A program made the position numbers and the translations under genes. Shown piece by piece: positions 1-8,610 of a DNA stretch of 64,000 nucleotides. Origin of the DNA: Pseudomonas sp. M47T1 (GTDB lineage Bacteria; Pseudomonadota; Gammaproteobacteria; Pseudomonadales; Pseudomonadaceae); assembly GCF_000263855.1 (NCBI RefSeq), contig NZ_AJWX01000009.1, positions 1-64,000 of the forward strand, in the 5' to 3' direction. Position 1 is the first letter of the stretch. Every line of letters starts with the position of its first letter. The notes under the pieces are model-generated. The model ran no database searches, was not told the DNA's origin, and worked only from the letters and a program-made list of their open reading frames with translations.

Positions 1-159
1 AGCCCGTACGCCAAGCCGTCGGACCTGAAAGACCCGTTCGGCCACCCGTTCGGCTACCGCTTCCCCGGTGAACACGGCAGCTTCGACCTGATTTTCTATG
101 GTCAGGACGGCCAGCCAGGTGGCGAAGGGTACAACGCCGACCTGGGCAACTGGGAATAA
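1..159 (+). CDS. gspG: Type II secretion major pseudopilin GspG, C-terminal part (5' end outside window)
   Basis: The open frame runs in from the left edge and stops at 157-159. The 52 visible residues include the DPFGHPFGYRFPGEHG stretch and end GYNADLGNWE, the usual end of GspG, where conserved Asp residues bind calcium. GspG is the major subunit of the periplasmic pseudopilus that pushes substrates through the secretin. The prepilin-type N-terminus lies outside the window. It is followed 8 bp later by gspH in one operon. The family call is firm because of the conserved C-terminus and the gene order. Confidence 0.9.
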   Translation, partial: SPYAKPSDLKDPFGHPFGYRFPGEHGSFDLIFYGQDGQPGGEGYNADLGNWE

Positions 160-167
160 CCCCGCGC

Positions 168-605
168 ATGCCATTGAACAGGCGCGCCTGCGGCTTCACC
201 CTGCTGGAAATGCTGGTGGTGATCGTGCTCATCGGTGTGGCGGCGGGGCTGGTGGGCTATGGCCTGCAGCGCGGCCTGCACAGTGCCGGCGAGCGCAAGG
301 CCGTGGCGCAGATGGTCGAGGCCCTGCGCGCTACCCGCGTGCGGGCCATTGTCACCGGGCAACCGGCGCGCACCCGGTTCGATCTGGCTCAGCGACGCTT
401 CGCAGCACCGGGCACACCGGTGCGTGATTGGCCTGCCGACATGAACGTGCAACTGCACACGGCGGCCGAGTTGGGTTCGTCCTTCGAGTTCTACCCTGAC
501 GGCGGCGCCAGCGGTGGCCATCTGTTGCTCAATGACGGCCCCCAGCGCTGGCGCATCGACGTGTCATGGCTGACCGGTGCCGTGCAATTGCAGGCGCTGC
601 GATGA
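168..605 (+). CDS. gspH: Type II secretion minor pseudopilin GspH
   Basis: 145 aa. It starts with a short basic leader followed by CGFTLLEMLVVIVLIG, a prepilin peptidase (GspO/PilD) site with Glu at +5 and a hydrophobic helix. This is the N-terminus of type IV pilin-like proteins. The position after gspG and the length fit GspH, a minor pseudopilin near the pseudopilus tip. The 3' end overlaps the gspI start by 4 bp, which suggests translational coupling. The body is poorly conserved in this family, so the H assignment rests mainly on gene order. Confidence 0.88.
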   Translation: MPLNRRACGFTLLEMLVVIVLIGVAAGLVGYGLQRGLHSAGERKAVAQMVEALRATRVRAIVTGQPARTRFDLAQRRFAAPGTPVRDWPADMNVQLHTAAELGSSFEFYPDGGASGGHLLLNDGPQRWRIDVSWLTGAVQLQALR

Positions 606-967
606 AAGCGCAGCACGGTTTCACCTTGCTGGAAATGCTCGCCGCACTGACCGTGCTGGCGGTGTGCAGTGCCGTGCTGCTGATGGCGTTCGGGCAGGCG
701 GCGCGCTCGCTCAAGCAGGTGCAGGCCAGCGACCGCCTGAGTGCGGCCGCGCGGTCGATTCTTGATGAGCAGGCCGACAGCCCCTTGCAGGCTGGCCGCC
801 GTGACGGCACCTGGGCCGGCAACATTCGCTGGCAGTTGGATATCCGTCAGCTGCCGGTGGCGGCCAACCGCCTGCGGTTGTTCCAGCTCGATCTGAAGGT
901 GAGTGAAGACCACCGCCAGGCGCACGTTGGCACCGTGCGGGTGCTGGGCCCCGAGGCGTTGCAATGA
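602..967 (+). CDS. gspI: Type II secretion minor pseudopilin GspI
   Basis: 121 aa from the ATG at 602, which overlaps the gspH stop. An upstream in-frame start at 566 would place a non-pilin extension before the leader. The N-terminus MKAQHGFTLLEMLAALTVLA is a prepilin peptidase site plus membrane helix. GspI nucleates the pseudopilus tip with GspJ and GspK. The gene is short, as is normal for GspI, and overlaps gspJ by 4 bp. Confidence 0.88.
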   Translation: MKAQHGFTLLEMLAALTVLAVCSAVLLMAFGQAARSLKQVQASDRLSAAARSILDEQADSPLQAGRRDGTWAGNIRWQLDIRQLPVAANRLRLFQLDLKVSEDHRQAHVGTVRVLGPEALQ

Positions 968-1542
968 CCCAGCAACAGCGCGGTTTCACTCTGTTGGAAA
1001 TTCTTTTGGTGCTGAGCCTGCTGGGGGTGCTGCTGGCCCTGGTCGGCGGCGCCATTCTGGGGGCCAACCGCGCGGTGGCCAAGGCCGGGCACTACACCGA
1101 GCGCCTGGATGAAGTGCGCGCGGCCCAGGATTTTCTGCGCCGCGCCATCGGCCAGGCATTGCCGCTGGACGATGGCCAGCAACGGGTGTTCATCGGCAGT
1201 GCCCAAACTATGGCGTTCATGGCGCCGCTGTCGGCCAACCTGGGTGGCGGAATAGTGCTGCACAGCCTGGCGCTGCACGGCCGGCACCTGGATGTGGCGT
1301 TGAGCCAGAACGGCCAGCCCTGGGGCGAGCCCCAAGTGCTGTTGCATCAAGTGCGCCGCCTGCAATTCAGTTACCGCGGCTATTCCCCCAAAGGTGAACT
1401 CACTGCCTGGCTGGACAACTGGCCCTGGCCAGGGCGCCTGCCGCGCACGGTGCAGATCGCCGCGCAACTGGGCGGCCCGGTGCCCTGGACCACGGAAAGC
1501 GTGACCCTGCGGCTGGACCTGTCGACGGTGGCCGGGCAATGA
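964..1542 (+). CDS. gspJ: Type II secretion minor pseudopilin GspJ
   Basis: 192 aa. RGFTLLEILLVLSLLG near the N-terminus is the prepilin peptidase recognition site and transmembrane helix. Length and order between gspI and gspK fit GspJ, which forms the I-J-K tip complex of the pseudopilus. It overlaps both neighbours by 4 bp, so translation is probably coupled along the operon. Confidence 0.88.
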   Translation: MTQQQRGFTLLEILLVLSLLGVLLALVGGAILGANRAVAKAGHYTERLDEVRAAQDFLRRAIGQALPLDDGQQRVFIGSAQTMAFMAPLSANLGGGIVLHSLALHGRHLDVALSQNGQPWGEPQVLLHQVRRLQFSYRGYSPKGELTAWLDNWPWPGRLPRTVQIAAQLGGPVPWTTESVTLRLDLSTVAGQ

Positions 1543-2258
1543 ATCAACAGAAAGGCGTGGCCTTGTTGCTGGTGCTGTGGGTGCTGGCGCTGCTGAGCAT
1601 TCTGCTGGCTGGCCTGGCGGGGTGGGTGCAGCTGGAAAGTCGCCAGGCCTTGTGGCAACGCCAGCACACCGAGGCGCTGCTGGCGGCCGAGGCGGGGGTC
1701 AACCTGGCGGTGGTGAGCCTCACCGACCCGGCGCAGAAACGCGCCTGGGCCGCCGATGGTGGCCCCCATGCGCTGGCGTTCGAGCGGGCACGGGTGCAGG
1801 TAAGCGTGGTCAGCGAACGCGGCAAGCTCGACCTCAACGCAGCCAGTGCCGAGGACTTTGCCCGTCTGGTGCAGGCCTGCGGGGGAGCGGCCCGGGCTCG
1901 CGGCCTGGCAGAAGCCCTGGACCAGCGCCGGGGCAACGGCCAGCCGCCGTTGCGAGTCATTGAGGAACTGCGCCAACTGCCCGGCATGAACCAGGCGCTG
2001 TTCGCCTGCACCGTGCCGCAGGTGACCCTGTGGAGCGGCCAGGAACGTCCCGACCCGGCGTTCACCTCGCCCTGGCTGCGCCGGGTATTTGCCCTGCCGA
2101 ACCTGAACATCACCGGTGGTGATCCCGGTCCCATCCTGACCCTGACCAGTGTGGCGCAGTTGCCTGGCGGCTTCAGCGCAACCCTGGCGGTCACCCTGCT
2201 ACTCAACCCGTCCACGGAGGGGGCCCGACCGTATCGGGTCCTGCATTGGCAAGAATGA
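1539..2258 (+). CDS. gspK: Type II secretion minor pseudopilin GspK (short form)
   Basis: 239 aa. The N-terminus KGVALLLVLWVLALLSIL is pilin-like but has no Glu at +5, a known trait of GspK. The middle contains a KLDLNAASAEDF segment and helix-rich region typical of the GspK alpha domain. At 239 aa it is clearly shorter than the usual GspK of about 320 aa, as in the smaller Hxc-like systems. GspK caps the pseudopilus. It overlaps gspL by 4 bp. Confidence 0.85.
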   Translation: MNQQKGVALLLVLWVLALLSILLAGLAGWVQLESRQALWQRQHTEALLAAEAGVNLAVVSLTDPAQKRAWAADGGPHALAFERARVQVSVVSERGKLDLNAASAEDFARLVQACGGAARARGLAEALDQRRGNGQPPLRVIEELRQLPGMNQALFACTVPQVTLWSGQERPDPAFTSPWLRRVFALPNLNITGGDPGPILTLTSVAQLPGGFSATLAVTLLLNPSTEGARPYRVLHWQE

Positions 2259-3271
2259 ACCTGAATACACTCCACGCCCAAGGGCGCGCCGCGTTGCACC
2301 GGCACTGGCATGCCAGCCCGGCGCAGCGCCTGTGGCACGCCTGGCGCGATGAACTGCTGGGCCTGCTGCCCGAGCGCTGGCGCCAGCGGCTGACCGGCCG
2401 CATGCCATTGCAGGTGCTGCACTGGCCGCTGGACGAGCCGGCAGACCCCACGCCAGCACGGGTGCTGGTATTGCCGCGCAGCGAGGTGCTGGTACAGACC
2501 TTGACCTTGCCCCTGGCCGCCGCCCGTGACCTGCAAAACGTGCTGGGGTTCGAGCTGGACAAATACACCCCGTACCGTGCCGACCAGGTGAGCTTTTGCG
2601 CCCAGGTACTGGGGCAGGGTGGCAGCACCCTCAAGGTGCGGCTGGTGGTTATTTTACGCCAGCGTCTGGAACAGATCCTGGCCGAATGCGCCGGTTTCAC
2701 CCTGCTGGGCGTGGACGTGCGTGACGGCGAGCGCTTGGGCGTCAACCTGTTGCCCGAGGCGTTGCGCCCGAAGCGTGAGCGCGGCGGGCGCCTGAATCGC
2801 GGCCTGCTGCTGGCCTGTGCCGGCTTGCTGTTGACGCTGATGGTGCTGTGGCTGCAATCACGCGATGCGTTGCTGATTGAGATGCAGGCCCAGGTGCGCC
2901 AGCAACAGGCGCAGATCGGTCAGTTGCAACAGGTGCGCGACACCCTGGCCAACACCCAGGGCGCGGCGCACTACCTGATTGCGCGCAAGGCGGCGCAACC
3001 GGCGCTGGCCAGCCTGATCGCCGATCTCAGCCATTGTCTGCCCGACGGCACGTGGCTGGAGGAACTGGAAGTGGACGACGGCGGCCAGGTTACGCTGGCT
3101 GGCCAAAGTACCCAGGCCAGCGCCCTGATCGGTCAATTGAAGCAATGCCACAGCCTGGACGACCCGCAATTCCAGGGCGTGATCCAGCCCGACGGCGAGA
3201 CCGGCAAAGACCGCTTCAGCCTGCGTGCCCACCTGCATCAGGAGGCCAGCCATGCGTCGAGCGCTGAATGA
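2255..3271 (+). CDS. gspL: Type II secretion inner-membrane assembly protein GspL
   Basis: 338 aa from the ATG at 2255 (ATGA overlap with the gspK stop); a TTG at 2246 is possible but less likely. The N-terminal half is an actin-like cytoplasmic domain with the LPRSEVLVQTLTLPLAAARDL region that in GspL contacts the GspE ATPase. One transmembrane helix near residues 187-205 (LLLACAGLLLTLMVLWLQ) is followed by a coiled-coil stretch rich in Gln and a small periplasmic domain. It anchors the GspE ATPase to the membrane platform with GspM. Confidence 0.87.
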   Translation: MNLNTLHAQGRAALHRHWHASPAQRLWHAWRDELLGLLPERWRQRLTGRMPLQVLHWPLDEPADPTPARVLVLPRSEVLVQTLTLPLAAARDLQNVLGFELDKYTPYRADQVSFCAQVLGQGGSTLKVRLVVILRQRLEQILAECAGFTLLGVDVRDGERLGVNLLPEALRPKRERGGRLNRGLLLACAGLLLTLMVLWLQSRDALLIEMQAQVRQQQAQIGQLQQVRDTLANTQGAAHYLIARKAAQPALASLIADLSHCLPDGTWLEELEVDDGGQVTLAGQSTQASALIGQLKQCHSLDDPQFQGVIQPDGETGKDRFSLRAHLHQEASHASSAE

Positions 3272-3863
3272 ACGCGAGCGCCGCGGCGCCGCACTGATTG
3301 CCCTGGCGCTGGTAGTGGCCGGCCTGTATTGGCTGTTGGTGCAAAGCTGGTTCGCTGGCCCGTTGAGTGACGTGAATGCGCAGATTGGGCAACTGCGTGA
3401 GCAGCAGCAACGCTATGCCGGGCAGTTGGCCCAGCGGCCCGCGCTGGACCAGCAACTGGCCGATGCTCGCCAGGACCCGGCCAGCAGCACCAGCCTGCTG
3501 CCCGGCGGCGACCCCAGCGCGGTGGCGGCCGACCTGATGCAGCGCATTGCCGACCTGATCAAGGCCAACGGTAACCAGGGTGCCGGCTGCGCGCTCACCC
3601 AGCGCATGCCCATCACCCCCGAGCAGGACAGCGCCCAGCCGTACCGGCAAATCAAGGTCAGCCTGACCCTGGAGTGCGGTATCGAGCCGTTGATGACGGT
3701 GCTGCACACCCTGGAGTTTCATCGCCCTTTCCTGTTTGTCGACAGCCTCAGTGTGCGGCGTGGCAACAGCGCGCCGGCCGCCGGTGGCGCCGGGCGGCTG
3801 ACCGTGCACCTGCTGGTGCGCGGTTACCTGGCCAAGGCCGCCCCAGCCCAGGAGGCGCCATGA
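3252..3863 (+). CDS. gspM: Type II secretion protein GspM
   Basis: 203 aa from the ATG at 3252, with a GGAGG-like ribosome site about 7 bp upstream; it overlaps gspL by 20 bp. A basic N-terminus (MRRALNERERRG) precedes one transmembrane helix at about residues 15-33, then a periplasmic region starting with a Gln-rich coiled coil. This is the GspM plan; GspM pairs with GspL in the inner-membrane platform. Sequence conservation in the family is low, so topology and gene order carry the call. Confidence 0.83.
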   Translation: MRRALNERERRGAALIALALVVAGLYWLLVQSWFAGPLSDVNAQIGQLREQQQRYAGQLAQRPALDQQLADARQDPASSTSLLPGGDPSAVAADLMQRIADLIKANGNQGAGCALTQRMPITPEQDSAQPYRQIKVSLTLECGIEPLMTVLHTLEFHRPFLFVDSLSVRRGNSAPAAGGAGRLTVHLLVRGYLAKAAPAQEAP

Positions 3864-4380
3864 AGCCTGCCTTGAGCCCCGTGCGTGGCGGCCTGCTGCT
3901 AGTGGCGGCTGTCCTGTTAGCCGCCGTGGTGGCGGTGGCCAGTGGTGCCGGCAGTGCGCCGCAGTGGTTGCCCGCCCCCCGGCCCGGCCGGTGCCGGTGT
4001 CGCGCGCCGCCACGCCCGAGCTGCCAGATGTCAGCCTGGCAAGCCTGGCCCAAGCCTGGCAAAAGCCGCTGTTCAGCCCCACCCGCAGCCCCGACCAGGG
4101 TGCCCAGGGGCCCAGCGCCGACCTGGCCGGCCTGGTGCTGACCGGCGTGGTGGTAAACGCCGACCTCAAGATGGCCCTGCTGCGTGACGGCAGCGGCCAC
4201 AGCTTGCGCGTGCATCAGGGCCAGGCCATGGCCAATGGCTGGACCCTGCAACAGCTTTCCCCCCTGGAGGCGCAATTCACCTACCAGGGCCAAACCCGCA
4301 GCCTGCGCTTGCCGGCGCCGCGTCTTCCAGCCCCTTCACGCGCGGCCATGCTCACGCTGCCGCCGGTAACTGCACCATGA
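3860..4380 (+). pseudogene. gspN: GspN/GspC-like type II secretion protein, apparent single-base frameshift
   Basis: The ATG at 3860 overlaps the gspM stop and opens a frame with a signal-anchor helix (GGLLLVAAVLLAAVVAVASG). That frame leaves the family sequence near a run of six C at 3975-3980 and ends at 4141 as Cys/Arg/Pro-rich nonsense. The rest (SLASLAQAWQKPLFSPTRS, then GLVLTGVVVNADLKMALL) continues in another frame to 4380. Adding one C to the run restores a single frame of about 173 aa reading WLPAPPARPVPVSRAATPEL across the join. The restored protein looks like the short GspN/GspC homology-region proteins that link the inner-membrane platform to the secretin. It may be a true mutation, a sequencing error or a slippage site. 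Confidence 0.75.
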
Positions 4381-6635
4381 AATCCTTCATTCCTGGAGTC
4401 ACCCCGTTGCGCACCCCCTTGCTTTGCCTGGCCACGGCCGTCGCCCTCGGCGGCTGTGCGACCACGCCCGACCACCGTTTCCAGAATGACCCCGGCCTGA
4501 TGCGCGAAGGCCTCAACGGCACCGGTGACCAACGCCAGCCCGTGGCCGATAGCACGCCAGTGCTGTCAGCGGCCAGCAATGGCCCGGTGGCGCCGAAACG
4601 GCAAATCATCAGCGGTAACCAGCGCTTCGTCCGCCCGCCCGCGGTAGGCAAGCCTTCGGCCGACGATCAGGGCAGCGGCGACATTGTCTTCAACTTCACC
4701 AACCAGCCCATCGAGGCGGTGATCAACACGGTGATGGGCGACCTGCTGCACGAGAACTACAGCATCGCCCAGGGCGTGCACGGCGATGTCAGCTTTTCCA
4801 CCTCCAAGCCGGTGAACAAGAAAGAGGCGCTGTCGATCCTGGAAACCCTGTTGTCCTGGACCGACAACGCCATGATCCGCCAGGGCAACCGTTACGTGAT
4901 CTTGCCCGCCACCCAGGCAGTGGCCGGCAAACTGGTACCGGAAATGACCGTGTCACAGCCCTCCGATGGCTTGTCGGCGCGGTTGTACCCGCTCAAGTAC
5001 ATCTCGGCCACCGAGATGCAGAAACTGCTCAAACCGTTCGCTCGTGACAACGCCTTCCTGCTGGTGGACCCGTCGCGTAACGTGTTGAGCATGGCCGGCA
5101 CCCCGCAGGAGCTGGCCAACTACCAGGACACCATCGACACTTTCGACGTCGACTGGCTCAAGGGCATGTCCATTGGCGTCTACGGCCTGCAGCGCGCCTC
5201 GGTGGCGGAGTTGATGCCGCAGTTGCAGAAAATGTTTGGCCCCGACAGCGGCATGCCCCTGGCCGGCATGGTCAAATTCCTGCCCAACGAACGCACTAAC
5301 TCGGTGGTGGCCATTTCCGCGCAGCCGCAATACCTGAGTGAGGTGGGCGACTGGATCAAGACCATCGACGAAGGCGGCGGCAACGAGCCGCAGATGTACG
5401 TGTACGACGTGCGCAACATGAAGGCTACGGACCTGGCCAAGTACCTGCGGCAGATCTACGGCAATGGCCAGATCAAGGACGACAGCGCCGCCAAGGTCGC
5501 ACCCGGCCTGCGCACCACCACTTTGTCTTCGCTCAATGGCAGCAACAGTTCGGGCATCGGCAGTACCGGCACCGGCACCACCAGCCTGACTAGCAGCACC
5601 CAGGGCTTGAGCGGCGGCACCTCGCTGAACAACAATACCCAGCAGAACGCCGATGACGACGGCGAAGACGATCAGCAGGACGACGGCACCGGCGCTGACG
5701 CCAGCGCAGGTACCGGGCAGAAAAAGAGCCTGGACGACAGCACGCGCATCACCGCGCAGAAGGCCAGCAATCAGTTGTTGGTGCGCACCCGTCCTGCCCA
5801 GTGGAAGGAAATCGAGTCGGCCATCAAGCGCCTCGACAACCCGCCCATGCAGGTGCAGATCGAGACGCGCATTCTCGAGGTCACGCTCAGTGGCGAGCTG
5901 GACCTGGGCGTGCAGTGGTACCTGGGCAAACTGGCCGGCAATTCGTCGAGCACCACGGTGGCCAACACCAAGGGTAGCCAAGGTGCGCTGGGCAGTGGCG
6001 GGGCAGGGCTGGGGTCCACGGACACGGCGTTCTATTCCTTCGTCAGCAGCAATTTCCAGGTAGCCTTGCATGCCCTTGAGACTAACGGCCGCACCCAGGT
6101 GCTGTCGGCGCCGTCGCTGGTGGTGATGAACAACCAGCAGGCGCAGATCCAGGTGGGCGACAACATCCCCATCAGCCAGACCACTGTCAACACCAGCACC
6201 TCGGACACCACGCTGAGCAGTGTCGAATACGTGCAGACTGGCGTGATTCTCGACGTCACTCCGCGCATCAACCCGGGTGGCCTTGTGTACTTGGACGTGC
6301 AGCAGCAGGTGAGCGACGCCGACACCAGCAGTGAAACCACCACCCAGACCAACCCGAACATTTCTACCCGCTCGGTTTCTACTCAGGTGGCTGTGCAGAG
6401 CGGCCAGACGGTATTGTTGGGCGGCCTGATCAAACAGGACAACAGCGAGACCGCCTCAAGCGTGCCTTACCTGGGCCGCATCCCCGGCCTTCGCTGGTTG
6501 TTCGGCAGCACCACCAAGTCCAAGGACCGCACTGAGCTGCTGGTACTGATCACCCCACGTGTGGTGACCAGCAACAGCCAGGCACGGCAAGTGACCGACG
6601 ACTATCGCCAGCAGATGCAGCTGCTCAAACCCTGA
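4377..6635 (+). CDS. gspD: Type II secretion outer-membrane secretin GspD, lipoprotein form
   Basis: 752 aa. The N-terminal signal ends in a lipobox-like LGGC with Cys27, so the secretin is probably lipidated, as in HxcQ of P. aeruginosa. The N0 domain starts near residue 100 (DIVFNFTNQPIEAVINTVMG), N1-N3 domains follow, and the C-terminal secretin domain includes VPYLGRIPGLRWLFGS and the LLVLITPRVV strand. A low-complexity Ser/Thr/Asn/Gly stretch turning into an Asp-rich segment (about residues 385-445) separates two N-domains and is longer than usual. It forms the outer-membrane gate. It is the last gene of the operon in this window. Confidence 0.93.
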   Translation: MKSFIPGVTPLRTPLLCLATAVALGGCATTPDHRFQNDPGLMREGLNGTGDQRQPVADSTPVLSAASNGPVAPKRQIISGNQRFVRPPAVGKPSADDQGSGDIVFNFTNQPIEAVINTVMGDLLHENYSIAQGVHGDVSFSTSKPVNKKEALSILETLLSWTDNAMIRQGNRYVILPATQAVAGKLVPEMTVSQPSDGLSARLYPLKYISATEMQKLLKPFARDNAFLLVDPSRNVLSMAGTPQELANYQDTIDTFDVDWLKGMSIGVYGLQRASVAELMPQLQKMFGPDSGMPLAGMVKFLPNERTNSVVAISAQPQYLSEVGDWIKTIDEGGGNEPQMYVYDVRNMKATDLAKYLRQIYGNGQIKDDSAAKVAPGLRTTTLSSLNGSNSSGIGSTGTGTTSLTSSTQGLSGGTSLNNNTQQNADDDGEDDQQDDGTGADASAGTGQKKSLDDSTRITAQKASNQLLVRTRPAQWKEIESAIKRLDNPPMQVQIETRILEVTLSGELDLGVQWYLGKLAGNSSSTTVANTKGSQGALGSGGAGLGSTDTAFYSFVSSNFQVALHALETNGRTQVLSAPSLVVMNNQQAQIQVGDNIPISQTTVNTSTSDTTLSSVEYVQTGVILDVTPRINPGGLVYLDVQQQVSDADTSSETTTQTNPNISTRSVSTQVAVQSGQTVLLGGLIKQDNSETASSVPYLGRIPGLRWLFGSTTKSKDRTELLVLITPRVVTSNSQARQVTDDYRQQMQLLKP

Positions 6636-6663
6636 AGCCCCGGTGACGCGGCTTGCGCCGCTG

Positions 6664-8610
6664 CTACGGCGGCGGTGTGATCATCCGCTGCACCTTGTGC
6701 ACCAGGTCGCTGATCTGGAACGGTTTGATGACCATGTCCATGCCCTGGCCCAGAAAGTCCTGGCGGCTGACGGCGCTTTCGGCGTAGCCGGTCATGAACA
6801 GTACCGGCAGCTCGGCGCGGTAGCCCCGGGCGACGTCGGCCAGGTCGCGGCCGCTCATGTGCGGCAAGCCTACGTCGGTCAGCAGCAGGTCGATGCTGGA
6901 ATCGTTTTCCAGCAACGCCACGGCATGCTGCACGTCGTCGGCCTGGGTGCAGCGGTAGCCGTTATCCACCAGCACTTCGGTGACGAACAGGCGTACCGCA
7001 AGCATGTCCTCGACAATCAGAATGTGCTCGCCATTGCCCGGCCGCGATGGTTGCAGCGGCGTGCTGTCCTGGATGTCCACGTTCACCCCGGCCGGCAACA
7101 GCAGGCTCACTTCGGTACCGTGGCCCACCACACTGCGGATGCGCGCGTCACCGCCCGACTGGCGGGCGAAGCCGTAGATGGTCGACAATCCCAGGCCAGT
7201 GCCTTGGCCAAGCGGCTTGGTGGTGAAGAACGGGTCGAAAACCTTGCCGATCACCCCATGGTCAATGCCCACGCCATCGTCCTGAACGCTGAGCACCACG
7301 TAATTGCCGTCAGCCAGCTTGACGTCACCATGGGAGTGGGCGGCGAAGGTACTGACGCGGATATGCCCGCCAGTGGGTAACGCGTCGCGGGCGTTGATCA
7401 CCAGGTTGAGCACCGCGCTTTCCAGCTGGATAGGGTCCACCAGGGCGATGGCCGCCTTGCTGGTCAGGTCCAGCGTCAGCTGGATGTGTTCGCCGATGGT
7501 GCGGCGCAACAGGTCTTCCAGCGACAGGATGTGCTCGTTGACGTCTGTGGGGCGGGTATCCAGGGGCTGCTGGCGGGCGAACGCCAGCAACCGATGGGTC
7601 AGGGCCGCGGCACTGGTGGCCGACCCCAGCGCAGCGTCGGTGTAGCGTAGCACGGCATCGCTACGGCCTTCGCTGATGCGTTTGCGGATCAGCTCAAGGC
7701 CCGTGATGATGCCGGTCAGCAGGTTGTTGAAGTCGTGAGCGATACCCCCGGTCAGCTTGCCCAGGGCGTCCATCTTCTGTGCCTGCAACAACTGCGCTTC
7801 AGTGCGTGCGCGCTCGGCCACTTCACGGGCTAACTGATCGTTGGCGCTGTCCAGTTGCTGGCGGTGAGAACGCTCGCGCTGGCGGTGCTCGGTCACATCC
7901 TCGATGAACACCAGGCTGTGCCCCGGCGTGCGGTAGGGCGTGATCTGCCATTCGGTCTCGCGCACCTGGCCGTCCACCAGCATGTTCAGGGTGCCGCGCC
8001 AGCGCTCACCGATGGCCAGGCGTATGCGCAGTTCGGTGAGCACGCCGTCCTGCTCGGCAGCAAAGCAGCCCAGTACATGTTCGCCGCTGCGGTTGCCCTG
8101 GATCAGTTCGCTGAAGGCCTGGTTGCACTCCACCACGTTCAGGCTTGCGTCCATCACGGCAATGGGCGCGGCGATGTTGACGAAAATCTCGCGGAAACGC
8201 GCCTCGCTCTCGCGCAACGCATGTTCGGTGTCACGCACTCGCAACAGGGTGCGCAGGGTGGCCAGCAGCACGTCCGGGTCTACGGGGTGAATCAGGTAGG
8301 CGTCGGCGCCGTTGTCCAGGCCGGTGATGATGTCGCCGGTCTGGATCGAGGCGGCCGACACGTGGATCACCGGCAGCAAGGCGGTGCGTGGCTCGGCACG
8401 CAACTGCCGGACAATGTCGAAACCGCTCATGTCCGGCAGGTTCACGTCCAGGATCAGTGCATCGAAGGTGTGCTCGGCAATCAGCGCCAGGCCATCGGTG
8501 CCGGTGCCGGCCTCCAGTATGCGATAGCCATGGCGCTCGAGGCGTCGGCGCAGGGCGTAGCGCGTGGCTGCGTTGTCGTCGACGATCAGCAGGCAGGTGT
8601 CAGCCTTCAT
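6664..8610 (-). CDS. Hybrid sensor histidine kinase (REC-PAS-HisKA-HATPase-REC)
   Basis: 648 aa. Residues 4-120 are a receiver with Asp55 (LILDVNLPDMSG), but the conserved Lys is replaced by His (YLIHPVD). A PAS domain covers about 135-245, then a coiled coil and the HisKA box with His292 (GGIAHDFNNLL). The HATPase domain has LVINARDAL and GTGLGLSTIYGF. A C-terminal receiver follows (HILIVED, LLLTDVGLPHMSG, MVIKPF). It is the last gene of the minus-strand operon starting at rsbR and overlaps the upstream kinase gene by 11 bp. It probably relays the output of the stressosome-like module. There is no membrane segment, so it acts in the cytoplasm. Confidence 0.88.
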   Translation of the reverse strand: MKADTCLLIVDDNAATRYALRRRLERHGYRILEAGTGTDGLALIAEHTFDALILDVNLPDMSGFDIVRQLRAEPRTALLPVIHVSAASIQTGDIITGLDNGADAYLIHPVDPDVLLATLRTLLRVRDTEHALRESEARFREIFVNIAAPIAVMDASLNVVECNQAFSELIQGNRSGEHVLGCFAAEQDGVLTELRIRLAIGERWRGTLNMLVDGQVRETEWQITPYRTPGHSLVFIEDVTEHRQRERSHRQQLDSANDQLAREVAERARTEAQLLQAQKMDALGKLTGGIAHDFNNLLTGIITGLELIRKRISEGRSDAVLRYTDAALGSATSAAALTHRLLAFARQQPLDTRPTDVNEHILSLEDLLRRTIGEHIQLTLDLTSKAAIALVDPIQLESAVLNLVINARDALPTGGHIRVSTFAAHSHGDVKLADGNYVVLSVQDDGVGIDHGVIGKVFDPFFTTKPLGQGTGLGLSTIYGFARQSGGDARIRSVVGHGTEVSLLLPAGVNVDIQDSTPLQPSRPGNGEHILIVEDMLAVRLFVTEVLVDNGYRCTQADDVQHAVALLENDSSIDLLLTDVGLPHMSGRDLADVARGYRAELPVLFMTGYAESAVSRQDFLGQGMDMVIKPFQISDLVHKVQRMITPPP

